Positions 36,569-47,319 of a stretch of DNA of 64,000 nt are shown here, in pieces. How positions within the stretch are numbered: position 1 is the stretch's first letter; every line of letters starts with the position of its first letter. The notes beneath the pieces are model-generated. The model made no database searches. It saw nothing but the letters and a program-made list of their open reading frames with translations, and was not told the DNA's origin. A program made the translations under genes and the position numbers. Source of the DNA: Microbacterium sp. UFMG61 (GTDB taxonomy: Bacteria > Actinomycetota > Actinomycetes > Actinomycetales > Microbacteriaceae); NCBI RefSeq assembly GCF_015354505.1, contig NZ_JACAFP010000004.1, positions 39,432 to 103,431 of the forward strand, in the 5' to 3' direction.

Positions 36569-37962
36569 CAGCCGGCCCCTTCGACGACCGCCTGCCGCGG
36601 CGTGTGCACGCGTGCTCCGGGGCGCGCGTGGCGCGGATTCCAGATGCCGACCTCGGCAGGATCGATCTCTCCCACGAGCCGGTTGTGCCAGTCGATAGCG
36701 CTCTGGTCGGTGAGACTCGCGATCTGGTCGACGACCACGCGCGCGCGCTCGGCGTCGGTGGTCGCCGCGACGAAGTCCGCGGAGAAGGCGGGCTCGAGCA
36801 CATCTGCTCCCGCAGACCACAGCGCATCGGTCGACCAGAGCGCGTCTGCGAGTCGGGTCAGCACCCGACGCTGCTCCTTGTAGACGCCCTTGCGGGCGTC
36901 GATCGTCACGATCGCCTGGCCCATGATCCCCTTGAGCACGGCGATCTCAGCTTCGATGACGCGAGGCACGACGACGTGCGCGTTGTACCGCACGAGCACC
37001 GACCCCGCATACGCCTCGCGCGTCGCCGAGACCGCGGCCCGGGCGAATCGGCCGATGAAGTCGCTCGTGAGGTTCTTGAGCCGTGCGAGGTCGTGGCGCG
37101 ACCGATCGAAGGACTTCAGCCACATCGGCTGCGAGGCCAGTCGGTACAGCGCGTCGGCGAGTTCGTCGCGCGTGAAGTCGTAGCCCACCCACTGCTGGAT
37201 GCGGTCGATCAGCGAGTCGTGTGCACGCGGGTCGGAGAGCTGCGCCACATCGACGTAGCCGTTGACGATCGCGTCCTCGAAGTCGTGGACCGAGTAGCCG
37301 ATGTCGTCGGAGAGGTCCATGATCTCGGCCTCGATGCAGCGCAGGCGGCCAGTAGCCCCCTCGCGCATCCACCGGAATACGGCCTCGTCTTCGGGATACA
37401 CCCCGAACTTGAGTCGACCGCCCGGATCAGGCACCGGACTGTCGACCGTCCAGGGGTACTTGCACGTCGCGTCGAGGCTGGCCCGCGTGAGGTTGAGCCC
37501 GACCGACTGGCCCGAATCGTCGATGACCTTGGCCTCGAGACGGGTGAGGATCCGCAACGACTGCGCGTTGCCCTCGAAGCCTCCGATGTCCGCCGCCCAC
37601 TCGTTGAGCGCGCGCTCGCCGTTGTGGCCGAAGGGCGGGTGACCGAGGTCGTGGCTGAGGCAGGCAGTGTCGACGACATCCGCCGAGACTCCCAGAGCCG
37701 TGGCCAGCTCGCGACCGACCTGTGCCACCTCGAGCGAATGCGTGAGACGGTTGCGGGCGAAGTCGGCCGTGCTCGCCGGACTGAGCACCTGGGTCTTCGC
37801 AGCGAGTCGACGCAGTGCAGCGGTGTGCAGCACGCGGGCGCGGTCGCGGGCGAAGTCGTCGCGTTCGGAACGGTGGGTCTCGGCGAAGAAGCGCTCGGCG
37901 TCGCGCGGATCATAGCCGTCGGCACGCCCCGCGGCCGCGCCCGCCTGCAGATCAGCCACCAC
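36568..37962 (-). CDS. dgt: Deoxyguanosinetriphosphate triphosphohydrolase (dGTPase)
   Basis: A 464-residue HD-domain enzyme splitting dGTP (and probably other dNTPs) to nucleoside and triphosphate, balancing pools near the primase gene. HD ligands appear in HTAALRRLA, HSLEVAQVG and LSHDLGHPPFGHNGERALNEW. The start is one of two adjacent GTG codons (37962, 37959), overlapping the end of dusB by about ten bases. Confidence 0.93.
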   Translation of the reverse strand: MVADLQAGAAAGRADGYDPRDAERFFAETHRSERDDFARDRARVLHTAALRRLAAKTQVLSPASTADFARNRLTHSLEVAQVGRELATALGVSADVVDTACLSHDLGHPPFGHNGERALNEWAADIGGFEGNAQSLRILTRLEAKVIDDSGQSVGLNLTRASLDATCKYPWTVDSPVPDPGGRLKFGVYPEDEAVFRWMREGATGRLRCIEAEIMDLSDDIGYSVHDFEDAIVNGYVDVAQLSDPRAHDSLIDRIQQWVGYDFTRDELADALYRLASQPMWLKSFDRSRHDLARLKNLTSDFIGRFARAAVSATREAYAGSVLVRYNAHVVVPRVIEAEIAVLKGIMGQAIVTIDARKGVYKEQRRVLTRLADALWSTDALWSAGADVLEPAFSADFVAATTDAERARVVVDQIASLTDQSAIDWHNRLVGEIDPAEVGIWNPRHARPGARVHTPRQAVVEGAG

Positions 37963-39106
37963 TGTTCTCGATCTCCGCCCCTCGCATCATCTCCGACGCC
38001 GAGGCCGCGAGCTCACGCGACTCCAGCCACTTGTCCGGCAGAGCGGGGCGCTTCGGACGACCCGAACGGCCGCGCTGGCCCTCGGCATCCGCGCCGGGAT
38101 AGGGAGCGGTGTGGTCGAGTCGGCCCAGCAGATCGTCGATCTCGGCGAGGCTCGATGCCGTGGCGAGTCCGGTGCGGATGTCGCCTCCGACCGGATAGCC
38201 CTTGAAGTACCAGGCGACGTGCTTGCGGACGTCGCGGCAGCCACGATCCTCGTCCTCGAAGAACTCGACGAGCAGCTCCGCGTGACGACGGAACGCATCG
38301 GCCACGAACCCGAGCGTGGCATCGACCGGATGCGACTCGGCACCGAAGGCTGCGGCCAGCTCGCCGAACAGCCACGGCCGGCCCAAGCATCCACGTCCGA
38401 CGACCACCCCGTCGCAGTCGGTCTGCTGCATCATGCGCACAGCATCGTCGGCAGACCAGATGTCGCCATTGCCGAGAACCGGCACGCTCGTCACGGCCTG
38501 CTTGAGCTCACCGATCGCGTTCCAATCGGCGTGGCCGGAGTAGAACTCGCTGGCGGTGCGCGCGTGCAGGGCGATCGACGCGACACCCGCATCCTCGGCA
38601 GCGCGCCCGGCGTCGAGGAAGGTGAGATGGTCGGGGTCGATGCCCTTGCGCATCTTGATCGTCAGAGGGATGTCGCCGGCGGCTTTCACGGCCTGCGTGA
38701 CGATCTGCGAGAAGAGAGAGCTCTTCCACGGAAGGGCCGCTCCCCCGCCCTTGCGCGTGACCTTGGGCACCGGGCAGCCGAAGTTCAGGTCGATGTGGTC
38801 GGCGTGGTCCTCGGCGACGATGATGCGCACGGCCTCGGCGATCGTGTGCGGGTCGACTCCGTACAGCTGGATCGATCGCGGCGTCTCGGACTCGTGGTGG
38901 CGGATCAGACGCATCGTCGTCTCATTGCGCTCGACCAGCGCGCGGGACGTGATCATCTCACTCACGTACAGCCCCGCGCCATACTCACGACAGAGCCGAC
39001 GGAAGGCGGTGTTGGTGATCCCCGCCATGGGTGCCAGGACCACCGGCACGTCGAGGGCGATCGGACCGATGTTGAGGGTGCGAGCTGAAGCGGTGGCGAG
39101 AGTCAT
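37952..39106 (-). CDS. dusB: tRNA-dihydrouridine synthase
   Basis: A 384-residue flavoenzyme reducing uridines in tRNA D loops. TIM-barrel motifs: VVLAPMAGITNTAFRRLC, SIQLYGVDPHTIAEAV, DLNFGCPVPKVTRKGGGAAL with the catalytic Cys, HARTASEFYSGHADWNAI and PVLGNGDIWSADDA, VVVGRGCLGRPWLF. GGAGAGG lies two bases before the ATG at 39106. It heads dusB-dgt-dnaG and is divergent from the peroxidase gene. Confidence 0.94.
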   Translation of the reverse strand: MTLATASARTLNIGPIALDVPVVLAPMAGITNTAFRRLCREYGAGLYVSEMITSRALVERNETTMRLIRHHESETPRSIQLYGVDPHTIAEAVRIIVAEDHADHIDLNFGCPVPKVTRKGGGAALPWKSSLFSQIVTQAVKAAGDIPLTIKMRKGIDPDHLTFLDAGRAAEDAGVASIALHARTASEFYSGHADWNAIGELKQAVTSVPVLGNGDIWSADDAVRMMQQTDCDGVVVGRGCLGRPWLFGELAAAFGAESHPVDATLGFVADAFRRHAELLVEFFEDEDRGCRDVRKHVAWYFKGYPVGGDIRTGLATASSLAEIDDLLGRLDHTAPYPGADAEGQRGRSGRPKRPALPDKWLESRELAASASEMMRGAEIENSGG

Positions 39107-39153
39107 GTCCTCTCCATTCTCCCAGACAAGGAGCCGGTCGCGGCGCATCGATC

Positions 39154-39159
39154 TAAGCT
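39154..39159 (+). promoter_or_regulatory. -10 box of the peroxidase gene (leaderless)
   Basis: TAAGCT ends six bases before ATG 39166, so transcription should begin at the start codon; this decides for the ATG over the GTG at 39160. Confidence 0.42.
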
Positions 39160-39165
39160 GTGAAC

Positions 39166-39660
39166 ATGACCGATCCCGCTGTCCGTTCCATCCCCTTCAC
39201 CGACGCCGACGGCACGGAGAAGACGCTCGACGATCTCGGTGCCGACGTGGTGCTGGTGGTCAACGTCGCCTCGAAGTGCGGACTCACCCCGCAGTACGAG
39301 CAGCTCGAGGAGCTGCAGCGCCTCTACAGCGATCGCGGATTCAGCGTCGTCGGGTTCCCCTGCAACCAGTTCTTCGGTCAGGAGCCGGGTTCGGTCGATC
39401 AGATCCTCGAGTTCTGCTCGACCACGTACGGTGTCACCTTCCCGATCACCGACAAGGTGAAGGTCAACGGCAGGAACGCCACCGATCTCTACAAGACGCT
39501 GAAGCAGACCCCGGATGCCGGCGGCAAGGCGGGTCGCGTCGAGTGGAACTTCGAGAAGTTCCTGGTGCTGCCCGACGGCGAGGTCGTGCGCTTCCGTCCG
39601 AAGCAGAAGCCGAACGACCCGGAGATCGTCGGGGCGATCGAGGCGGCTCTGACCCGCTGA
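39166..39660 (+). CDS. Glutathione-peroxidase-family thiol peroxidase
   Basis: A 164-residue protein of the GPx family, reducing peroxides. Catalytic parts: NVASKCGLTPQYEQLEEL (peroxidatic Cys), FPCNQFFGQEPG (Gln and second Cys), and EWNFEKFLVLPDGEVV (Trp-Asn pair). Actinobacteria lack glutathione, so the reductant is likely thioredoxin or mycothiol. It is preceded by its own promoter. Confidence 0.93.
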   Translation: MTDPAVRSIPFTDADGTEKTLDDLGADVVLVVNVASKCGLTPQYEQLEELQRLYSDRGFSVVGFPCNQFFGQEPGSVDQILEFCSTTYGVTFPITDKVKVNGRNATDLYKTLKQTPDAGGKAGRVEWNFEKFLVLPDGEVVRFRPKQKPNDPEIVGAIEAALTR

Positions 39661-39708
39661 CGATGCGGCGGTGAGCCGGCAGGCGATCCGGTGCTCGGAG
39701 GACAGCGC

Positions 39709-40479
39709 ATGCATGACGAGGAACCGCTGAGCGGCGGGAATGCGAGCGGCTCGGTCACCCGGGTCGGCGCCACGGTGCGCAAGAGCTGGACCCCTGCGAC
39801 CGACGGCGTGCACGCGCTCATGCGGCATCTGCGCGAGCACGGGATCGACGTCGCCGAGCCGCTCGGGCGCGATGACGAGGGGCGCCAGATCATCGAATTC
39901 GTGCCGGGGACTCTCGCGCTGCACGCGGCGCCGTTCACGCACGATCACCTGCGCCGCGTGGGAGCGATGGTGCGATCGATCCACGACGCGACTGGCTTCT
40001 TCTCCCCGCCCCGTGACGCGGTCTGGGAGACGGCCATCCCGGCCCCGGGAGACGACCTCGTGTGCCACAACGACCTCGCACCCTGGAACCTGGTTATCGG
40101 AGATCGCTGGGTCTTCATCGACTGGGACGCCGCGGCACCGAGCACACGGCTCTGGGATCTCGCTTACGCCGCGCAGGCGTTCACGCTCTCGCGCGTGCAG
40201 CTGCCGCCCGAGGACGCGGGACGCGACCTGCGCGCCTTCATCGACGGCTACGGTGCCGGTGTCGGGCTACGCGAGCGCCTGCCTGAGGCGATGCGCGAGC
40301 GTGCCGCCGCCATGCTCGATCTGCTCGCGACGTCGCACGCGCAGGGACGCGAACCATGGGCATCGATGTTCGCCGAAGGGCACGGCGTGCACTGGACTGC
40401 CGCTGTCGACTACGTCGACGCGCACAGGTCCGTCTGGCTCACCGCTCTGACTCAGGCGTCGCCGGACGGCGACGCCTGA
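39709..40479 (+). CDS. Phosphotransferase, aminoglycoside-phosphotransferase-like fold
   Basis: A 256-residue APH-family kinase-like protein. The Brenner-type catalytic loop is CHNDLAPWNLVIGD (HxDxxxxN) and the metal-binding Asp follows in WVFIDWDAAAPSTRLWDLAYA. N-terminal lobe is short, with VRKSW as a possible ATP lysine. Substrate could be an antibiotic, choline-like amine or homoserine; nothing decides it. GGAGG lies seven bases before the ATG at 39709. Its last codons form the stem of a terminator-like hairpin. Confidence 0.82.
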   Translation: MHDEEPLSGGNASGSVTRVGATVRKSWTPATDGVHALMRHLREHGIDVAEPLGRDDEGRQIIEFVPGTLALHAAPFTHDHLRRVGAMVRSIHDATGFFSPPRDAVWETAIPAPGDDLVCHNDLAPWNLVIGDRWVFIDWDAAAPSTRLWDLAYAAQAFTLSRVQLPPEDAGRDLRAFIDGYGAGVGLRERLPEAMRERAAAMLDLLATSHAQGREPWASMFAEGHGVHWTAAVDYVDAHRSVWLTALTQASPDGDA

Positions 40480-40480
40480 G
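40451..40480. terminator. Hairpin inside the 3' end of the APH-like gene
   Basis: Perfect 13-base arms CTCAGGCGTCGCC (40451-40463) and its complement (40468-40480) with a GGAC loop; the second arm includes the stop codon. The convergent gene ends six bases away. No T tract is present, so it may act as a bidirectional transcription barrier or 3'-end stabiliser. Confidence 0.55.
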
Positions 40481-40485
40481 AGTGA

Positions 40486-41196
40486 TCAGACCGCAGCCTC
40501 TTCGAGGTCGCTCTCGTCCTGTCCGCGCTTGCTCCACAGGTCGCGCAGCACGTTCTCGAACGCTGCCGGCGGCTGCGCACCGCTGATGCCGTATTGTCCG
40601 TCGATGACGAAGAACGGCACACCCTGGATGCCGTAGGCCTGAGCCTGAGCCTGGTCCTGACGGACGTCGGCGAGGTGTCCCGACGACACCAGCGCGTCGC
40701 GGGTGTCGTCGGGATTGAGTCCGACCTCCACCGCGAGGGCGACCAGGTCGTCGATGCGTCCCACGTGCTTGCCCTCGGTGAAGTACGCCGACATCAGTCG
40801 TTCCTCCATCTCGTGCTGCACGCCCTGGGCCTTCGCGAAGTGAAGCAGCTCGTGCGCCTTCACGGTGTTGGTGTGCTGCAGAAGATCGAATCGGTACTCG
40901 AGACCGGCGTTCTCGGCCACGCCGGTGACGTGCGAGAGCATCTGCTCCACCTGATCACGGGGCATGCCCTTGTGCCCCGCGAGGAAGTCGATCTCATCGC
41001 CGTCGAAGTCGACGGGGGTGTCGGGCGACAGTTCGAACGAGTGGAAGGTGATGTTCACCTGCGGCGCGTCATCGTCGCCGGCGACGGCTTCGAGTCCCTT
41101 CTCGAGGTTGCGCTTGCCGATGTAGCACCAGGGGCAGGCGATGTCGGACCAGATGTCGATCGAGATGGCTTCACTCACACTCACATCCAACCGCAT
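40486..41196 (-). CDS. DsbA/FrnE-family thiol oxidoreductase
   Basis: A 236-residue cytoplasmic thioredoxin-fold protein of the DsbA group, FrnE-like. The active site CPWC lies in WSDIACPWCYIGKRNLE, with the helical insertion in the middle and the cis-Pro segment GVPFFVIDGQYGISGAQ. There is no signal peptide. Such proteins act as disulfide isomerases or in polyketide maturation. ATG at 41196 or GTG codons 4-6 residues later could be the start. Confidence 0.88.
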   Translation of the reverse strand: MRLDVSVSEAISIDIWSDIACPWCYIGKRNLEKGLEAVAGDDDAPQVNITFHSFELSPDTPVDFDGDEIDFLAGHKGMPRDQVEQMLSHVTGVAENAGLEYRFDLLQHTNTVKAHELLHFAKAQGVQHEMEERLMSAYFTEGKHVGRIDDLVALAVEVGLNPDDTRDALVSSGHLADVRQDQAQAQAYGIQGVPFFVIDGQYGISGAQPPAAFENVLRDLWSKRGQDESDLEEAAV

Positions 41197-41231
41197 GAGT
41201 CCGTGGGCTATTCCGTCGGTAGGATTCTCGG

Positions 41232-41807
41232 ATGCTCCCCGCCGATGATCCGCTGCCGTTCAGCCCCGAGAGGGTGCTGGTCGCAGGGGTGACAGGTTCG
41301 GGCAAGACCACCCTCGCTCAGCGGCTGGGGTCGCTCTGGAACCTGCGGCACGTGGAGATCGACGGGCTGTTCCACGGCCAGAACTGGACTCCGCGTCCGT
41401 CGTTCCTCGACGACGTGCGCACGTTCGCCGCGGAGGACCGCTGGATCACCGAGTGGCAGTACACCAGCAAGGGCACCGACCGAATTCTCGCGCCGCGCGC
41501 TCAGCTGGTGGTCTGGCTGGACTACCCCTACCCGCTCGTGCGACGACGCCTGCTGCGGCGCACGATCTCGCGACGCGTGTTCCGCACCCGGCTCTGGAAC
41601 GGCAACGTCGAGCCACCCCTCTGGAAGCGGGACGCCTGGACGGGTGAGAACGATATCCTGCGCTGGCAGAAGGACACTCGTCACAAGTGGGAGGAACGGA
41701 TGCCGAACGTGCTGGCGGAGCATCCTCACCTCGTCGTGATCCGCCTGTCCCACCCTCGCGACGTCGACAGGTGGCTGGCAGCGTCGAGGCCGGACACTCA
41801 TCGATGA
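41232..41807 (+). CDS. P-loop nucleotide kinase-like protein (copy 1 of tandem pair)
   Basis: A 191-residue single-domain P-loop protein, Walker [10 protein letters not shown] near residue 19. After it come a DGLFHGQNWTPRP segment, an EWQYTSKGT motif and a QLVVWLDYPYPLVRRRLLRRT helix, the layout of adenylate-kinase-like proteins called topology modulation (FlaR-like) proteins. These probably phosphorylate a small nucleotide or nucleoside; the substrate is unknown. The next gene is a close paralog overlapping by ATGA. Confidence 0.8.
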   Translation: MLPADDPLPFSPERVLVAGVTGSGKTTLAQRLGSLWNLRHVEIDGLFHGQNWTPRPSFLDDVRTFAAEDRWITEWQYTSKGTDRILAPRAQLVVWLDYPYPLVRRRLLRRTISRRVFRTRLWNGNVEPPLWKRDAWTGENDILRWQKDTRHKWEERMPNVLAEHPHLVVIRLSHPRDVDRWLAASRPDTHR

Positions 41808-42430
41808 GCGCCCCGCTGCTGACCGCCGATGACCCGTTGCCTTTCAGTCCCGAAAGGGTGCTCATCGCGGGCGTCACGGGGTCCGGAAAGACGACGCTCG
41901 CTGCACGGGTGGCGACACTCTGGGATCTCGATCGTCACGAGATGGACGCTCTGTACCACGGACCGGGGTGGATACCCAGACCCGCTTTCCTCGACGACGT
42001 GCGCGCGTTCGCCGCGGAGGACCGCTGGATCACCGAGTGGCAGTACACGAGCAAGGGCACCGATGAGATCATGACGCCGCGGGCGCAGCTCGTGATCTGG
42101 CTCGACTACCCCTGGCCCCTCGTACGGATGCGTCTGCTGCGCCGCACACTGAGCCGCAGCATCCTGAGGACGCCCATGTACAACGGGAATGTCGAGAAGC
42201 CGCTCTGGCAGCTGTTGACGACGCGCGATCCCGCGCGCAGCATCCTCGCCTGGCAGACGAAGACCCGACGGTTCTGGTCGACGCAGATGCCAGTGAAGAG
42301 AGAGCGCTTCCCGCACCTGACGATCGTCAGACTGCGCCACCCGCGCGAGACGGAACGGTGGCTGCGGGCTCAGGCAGAAGCATCCGGGGTGTCGATCGCT
42401 CCGCCGAAGCGGCGGTCGCGCGACAGGTAG
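41804..42430 (+). CDS. P-loop nucleotide kinase-like protein (copy 2 of tandem pair)
   Basis: A 208-residue paralog of the previous gene: the same [21 protein letters not shown] start, [30 protein letters not shown] and [20 protein letters not shown]. It differs in the C-terminal third (an extra [13 protein letters not shown] region) and has a longer tail. The ATG overlaps the stop of copy 1. Its 3' end overlaps uppS on the other strand by 61 bases. Confidence 0.8.
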   Translation: MSAPLLTADDPLPFSPERVLIAGVTGSGKTTLAARVATLWDLDRHEMDALYHGPGWIPRPAFLDDVRAFAAEDRWITEWQYTSKGTDEIMTPRAQLVIWLDYPWPLVRMRLLRRTLSRSILRTPMYNGNVEKPLWQLLTTRDPARSILAWQTKTRRFWSTQMPVKRERFPHLTIVRLRHPRETERWLRAQAEASGVSIAPPKRRSRDR

Positions 42431-43173
42431 ATGCCGATCGAGCGCCACAGCTCCTCGCGGGAGAAGTCAGGCCAGAGCGTGTCGAGGAACACCATCTCGG
42501 CGTAGGCCGCCTGCCAGAGCAGGAAGTTCGAGGTGCGCTGCTCCCCCGAGCTGCGCACGAAGAGGTCGACGTCCGGCATGTCGGGCACGTAGAGCTTGCG
42601 ACGGATCATCTTCTCGCTGATCGCATTCGGCTTGACCTTGCCGGACGCCACATCGGCCGCGATCGACCGCATGGCGTCGACCAGCTCTACGCGACCGCCG
42701 TAGTTCACGCACATGGTGAGCGTGAGCACATCGTTGTCCTTGGTCAGCTGCTCGGCGTACTGCAGCTCTTTGATGACGCTGCCCCACAGGCGCGGCTTGC
42801 GGCCGGCCCAGCGCACACGGACACCCCACTCGTTGAGCTGGTCGCGACGACGATGCAGCACGTCGCGGTTGTAGCCCATCAGGAAGCGGACCTCTTCAGG
42901 AGACCGCGCCCAGTTCTCGGTCGAGAAGGCATAGACGGAGAGGTGCTTCACCCCGGCCTGGATCGCGCCGGCGACCACGTCGAGGAGAACCTCTTCCCCC
43001 GCCTTGTGACCCTCGACGCGATTGAGACCGCGGCGGTTCGCCCAGCGTCCGTTGCCGTCCATGACGATCGCGACATGCTCCGGCACTGCGGGGAAGGTCG
43101 GCGGATACACGCCCGTCCAATCGAGCGGGCGGTACGCCACTGCATCCTTGTGCGTGTAGGGCTTGGGGCTCAC
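42370..43173 (-). CDS. uppS: Isoprenyl (undecaprenyl/decaprenyl) diphosphate synthase
   Basis: A 267-residue cis-prenyltransferase making the lipid carrier for cell-wall sugars. Conserved blocks: [57 protein letters not shown] and [13 protein letters not shown]. Chain length cannot be told. GTG start overlaps the recO stop (GTGA), a conserved neighbour. Confidence 0.95.
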   Translation of the reverse strand: MSPKPYTHKDAVAYRPLDWTGVYPPTFPAVPEHVAIVMDGNGRWANRRGLNRVEGHKAGEEVLLDVVAGAIQAGVKHLSVYAFSTENWARSPEEVRFLMGYNRDVLHRRRDQLNEWGVRVRWAGRKPRLWGSVIKELQYAEQLTKDNDVLTLTMCVNYGGRVELVDAMRSIAADVASGKVKPNAISEKMIRRKLYVPDMPDVDLFVRSSGEQRTSNFLLWQAAYAEMVFLDTLWPDFSREELWRSIGIYLSRDRRFGGAIDTPDASA

Positions 43174-43916
43174 AGCGCTCCTTCTCGGGGTTCGTCGGGC
43201 ACAAGGTGCGCGAGCGAGCGGATGCCGCGTTCCAGGTGCCATTGGGCATAGGCGGAGACGAGGCCCGATGCCGCTGCCGTGTCGGCGAGCGGTGCTCCAT
43301 CGATGACATCCCATTCGCCGGCCATGAGGGCGCGCAGCAGAGAGAGTGTCCTGTCGGCCACCCGCGGGCTGCCGGCCGGTGCACAGTTCACGCAGACGGC
43401 CCCACCGAGCTGTCCGACGAAATGCGCATGCGGTCCCGGGGCGGCGCACCGAGCGCAGTCTCCGAGCGAGGGCGCCCACCCCGACAGCGCCATGACCCGG
43501 AGCAGATACGAGTCGAGGATGCTGCGCGGCGAATGCTCGCCGCGCGAGAGCGCCCGCAGCCCGCCCACGAGCAGCAAGTACTGCTGGGGGGTGGCCTCGG
43601 AATCGCTGAGCCGATCGGCGGTCTCGACCATCGCGTTGGCGGAGGTGAACCTGTCGTAGTGCGCCGCGATGTCGGATCCGTACGACCCGAGAGACTCCGC
43701 CTGCTGCACGATGTCGAGCGAACGACCCTGGTAGAGCTGCACGTCGGCGACCATGAAGGGCTCGAGGCGAGATCCGAACTTCGACGACGTGCGACGCACT
43801 CCCTTGGCGACCGCGCGGATCTTGCCGTGACCGCGCGAGAGCATCGTGACGATGCGATCCGCCTCGCCCAGCTTGTGGGTGCGCAGGATCACCGCTTCGT
43901 CTCGGTAGGTGGGCAC
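43170..43916 (-). CDS. recO: DNA repair protein RecO
   Basis: A 248-residue recombination mediator loading RecA on SSB-coated DNA. N-terminal OB fold ([21 protein letters not shown]), helical middle and a four-Cys zinc site (CARC ... CVNC). Starts at GTG 43916; divergent from the TRIC-type gene by 34 bases. Confidence 0.94.
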   Translation of the reverse strand: MPTYRDEAVILRTHKLGEADRIVTMLSRGHGKIRAVAKGVRRTSSKFGSRLEPFMVADVQLYQGRSLDIVQQAESLGSYGSDIAAHYDRFTSANAMVETADRLSDSEATPQQYLLLVGGLRALSRGEHSPRSILDSYLLRVMALSGWAPSLGDCARCAAPGPHAHFVGQLGGAVCVNCAPAGSPRVADRTLSLLRALMAGEWDVIDGAPLADTAAASGLVSAYAQWHLERGIRSLAHLVPDEPREGAL

Positions 43917-43950
43917 TCCTCGATTATCCTCCGTGCGGAAGAATGGAGGG

Positions 43951-44646
43951 GTGACCGAACCGCTCTTCATCATTCCGCTCTGGGCGGACCTGCTCGGCGT
44001 GGGCCTCGGCGGGGTGCAGGGTGCGATGTTCGCCTCGGGCTTCCAGGGGCAGCGACGACTCGACTGGCTCGGTGTCGCCATCATCGGGATCATGATCGGC
44101 ATGGGCGGCGGTCTCATCCGCGACATCCTGCTCGGGCAGACTCCGGCCACCCTGCAGAACAACTGGTATCTGCTGACGGCGACCGGAGCATCCCTGTTCG
44201 GTATGCTGCTGGCCGGTCTCTTCAATCGGCTCAACCGGGTCATCGTCGTCCTCGATGCCGTCGTCATCGGCATGTTCGGCGCCTTCGGCACGAGCAAGGC
44301 CATCGCCTTCGGCATCCCCCCGGTGCCTGCGGTCTTCATCGGAGCATGCGCCGCCGTCGGCGGCGGCGTCCTCAGGGACATGCTGATGGGGCTGCCGACC
44401 GCGATCATGCACGTCGGGTCGCTCTACGCCGTGGCCGCCGGAGCGGGATGCACGTTCATCGTGATCGCGAACGCTTTCGGCATGCCCATCCCGCTCGCCG
44501 CCGTGCTCGGCATCATCGTCACCGCGATCATCCGCGTGCTCGCGGTGAGCTTCGACGTGTCGCTGCCTGAGCAACGACGTCTGTACCGCCGCAAGGTCGC
44601 CGCCGAGACGGGTGTGATCCCGATCATCAAGCCCACCGCCGAGTGA
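43951..44646 (+). CDS. Trimeric intracellular cation channel-type protein (UPF0126)
   Basis: A 231-residue membrane protein with two repeats of the TRIC/UPF0126 domain. Each repeat carries the conserved glycine-kinked motif: [16 protein letters not shown] and [16 protein letters not shown]. About seven helices are present. Bacterial TRIC proteins form trimeric K+ channels. GTG at 43951 is taken as start; a GGAGGG abuts it directly, which is closer than usual, and GTG 43933 is an alternative. Confidence 0.88.
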   Translation: MTEPLFIIPLWADLLGVGLGGVQGAMFASGFQGQRRLDWLGVAIIGIMIGMGGGLIRDILLGQTPATLQNNWYLLTATGASLFGMLLAGLFNRLNRVIVVLDAVVIGMFGAFGTSKAIAFGIPPVPAVFIGACAAVGGGVLRDMLMGLPTAIMHVGSLYAVAAGAGCTFIVIANAFGMPIPLAAVLGIIVTAIIRVLAVSFDVSLPEQRRLYRRKVAAETGVIPIIKPTAE

Positions 44647-44672
44647 CCGCAACCCCTCATCAGCGAGGCAGA

Positions 44673-44708
44673 CGAAACGCCCCACCCGACGACGGGTGGG
44701 GCGTTTCG
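44673..44708. terminator. Bidirectional terminator between TRIC-type gene and leuA
   Basis: A 15-base stem (44673-44687 with 44694-44708) with a GACGAC loop. It has AAA on one side and TTT on the other and separates two convergent genes. Confidence 0.9.
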
Positions 44709-44721
44709 TTCATTCGGAGGC

Positions 44722-46595
<1,874 letters not shown>

Positions 46596-46662
46596 GCGGC
46601 CATGGTAGCAGGAAGAGTCGCAGCACTGTGAGACGATCACGGCGCGCGCGACACTGGGGAGT

Positions 46663-47307
46663 ATGACGATCTCACGCACTCTCGCGTCTGCCGCCGCTGC
46701 AGTCGCTGCGACCGCGCTTCTCGTGCTGTCGGGGTGTTCGGCGGATGCGGGCTCCTCCCCCGCCCCGACGAGCTCACCGGTGGGGCTTCCTGCGACTGCG
46801 CCGGTGGTCGCTCCGCCCGAGGGGCCGGTGACCGCGGCCGGCATGGTGATCGATGCCGCCGGTGACGTCGAGATCTGCCTGGGCATCGTGATGGAGTCGT
46901 ACCCGCCACAGTGCGTCGGCGTACCGGTCGACGGATGGACGTGGGATCAGGTCGAGGGCAGCGAGTCGAGCGGGGAGGTCCGGTGGGGCTCCTATGCCGC
47001 ACAAGGTACGTATGACGGCGAGCGATTCATGCTCACCGATCCGCCGATCCTGCTCGCCCTGTATGACCCGATGCCGATCGAGGATCCCACGCGGGGAGTG
47101 GACGGGCACACCGACGACCGCGACCTGTCTCTGATCCAGGACGAGGTGTTCGCATGGCTCGGCACCGACGCGCTGACTGCCTGGCCTGAGCGAGGCTACG
47201 TCTGGATGCAGGTGGTGTGGGACGACGGAACTCTGCAGGATGCCGTCGATACCGCGTACAGAAAGGGCGTCGTCATCGTCACGTCAGCCATCCGGACGGT
47301 CGGCTAG
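46663..47307 (+). CDS. Predicted lipoprotein, unknown function
   Basis: A 214-residue lipoprotein with signal peptide MTISRTLASAAAAVAATALLV and lipobox LSGC, then a Ser/Pro spacer. The mature domain starts AAGMVIDAAGDVEICLGIVMES, with CxG...PPQCVG and VDGWTWDQVEG, a layout common in uncharacterised actinobacterial lipoproteins. The C-terminal half (DRDLSLIQDEVFAWLG ... RGYVWMQVVWDDGTLQDA) looks globular. It is divergent from the leuA leader and convergent with the oxidoreductase. Confidence 0.72.
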   Translation: MTISRTLASAAAAVAATALLVLSGCSADAGSSPAPTSSPVGLPATAPVVAPPEGPVTAAGMVIDAAGDVEICLGIVMESYPPQCVGVPVDGWTWDQVEGSESSGEVRWGSYAAQGTYDGERFMLTDPPILLALYDPMPIEDPTRGVDGHTDDRDLSLIQDEVFAWLGTDALTAWPERGYVWMQVVWDDGTLQDAVDTAYRKGVVIVTSAIRTVG

Positions 47308-47319
47308 GCCGCGCCGAGA

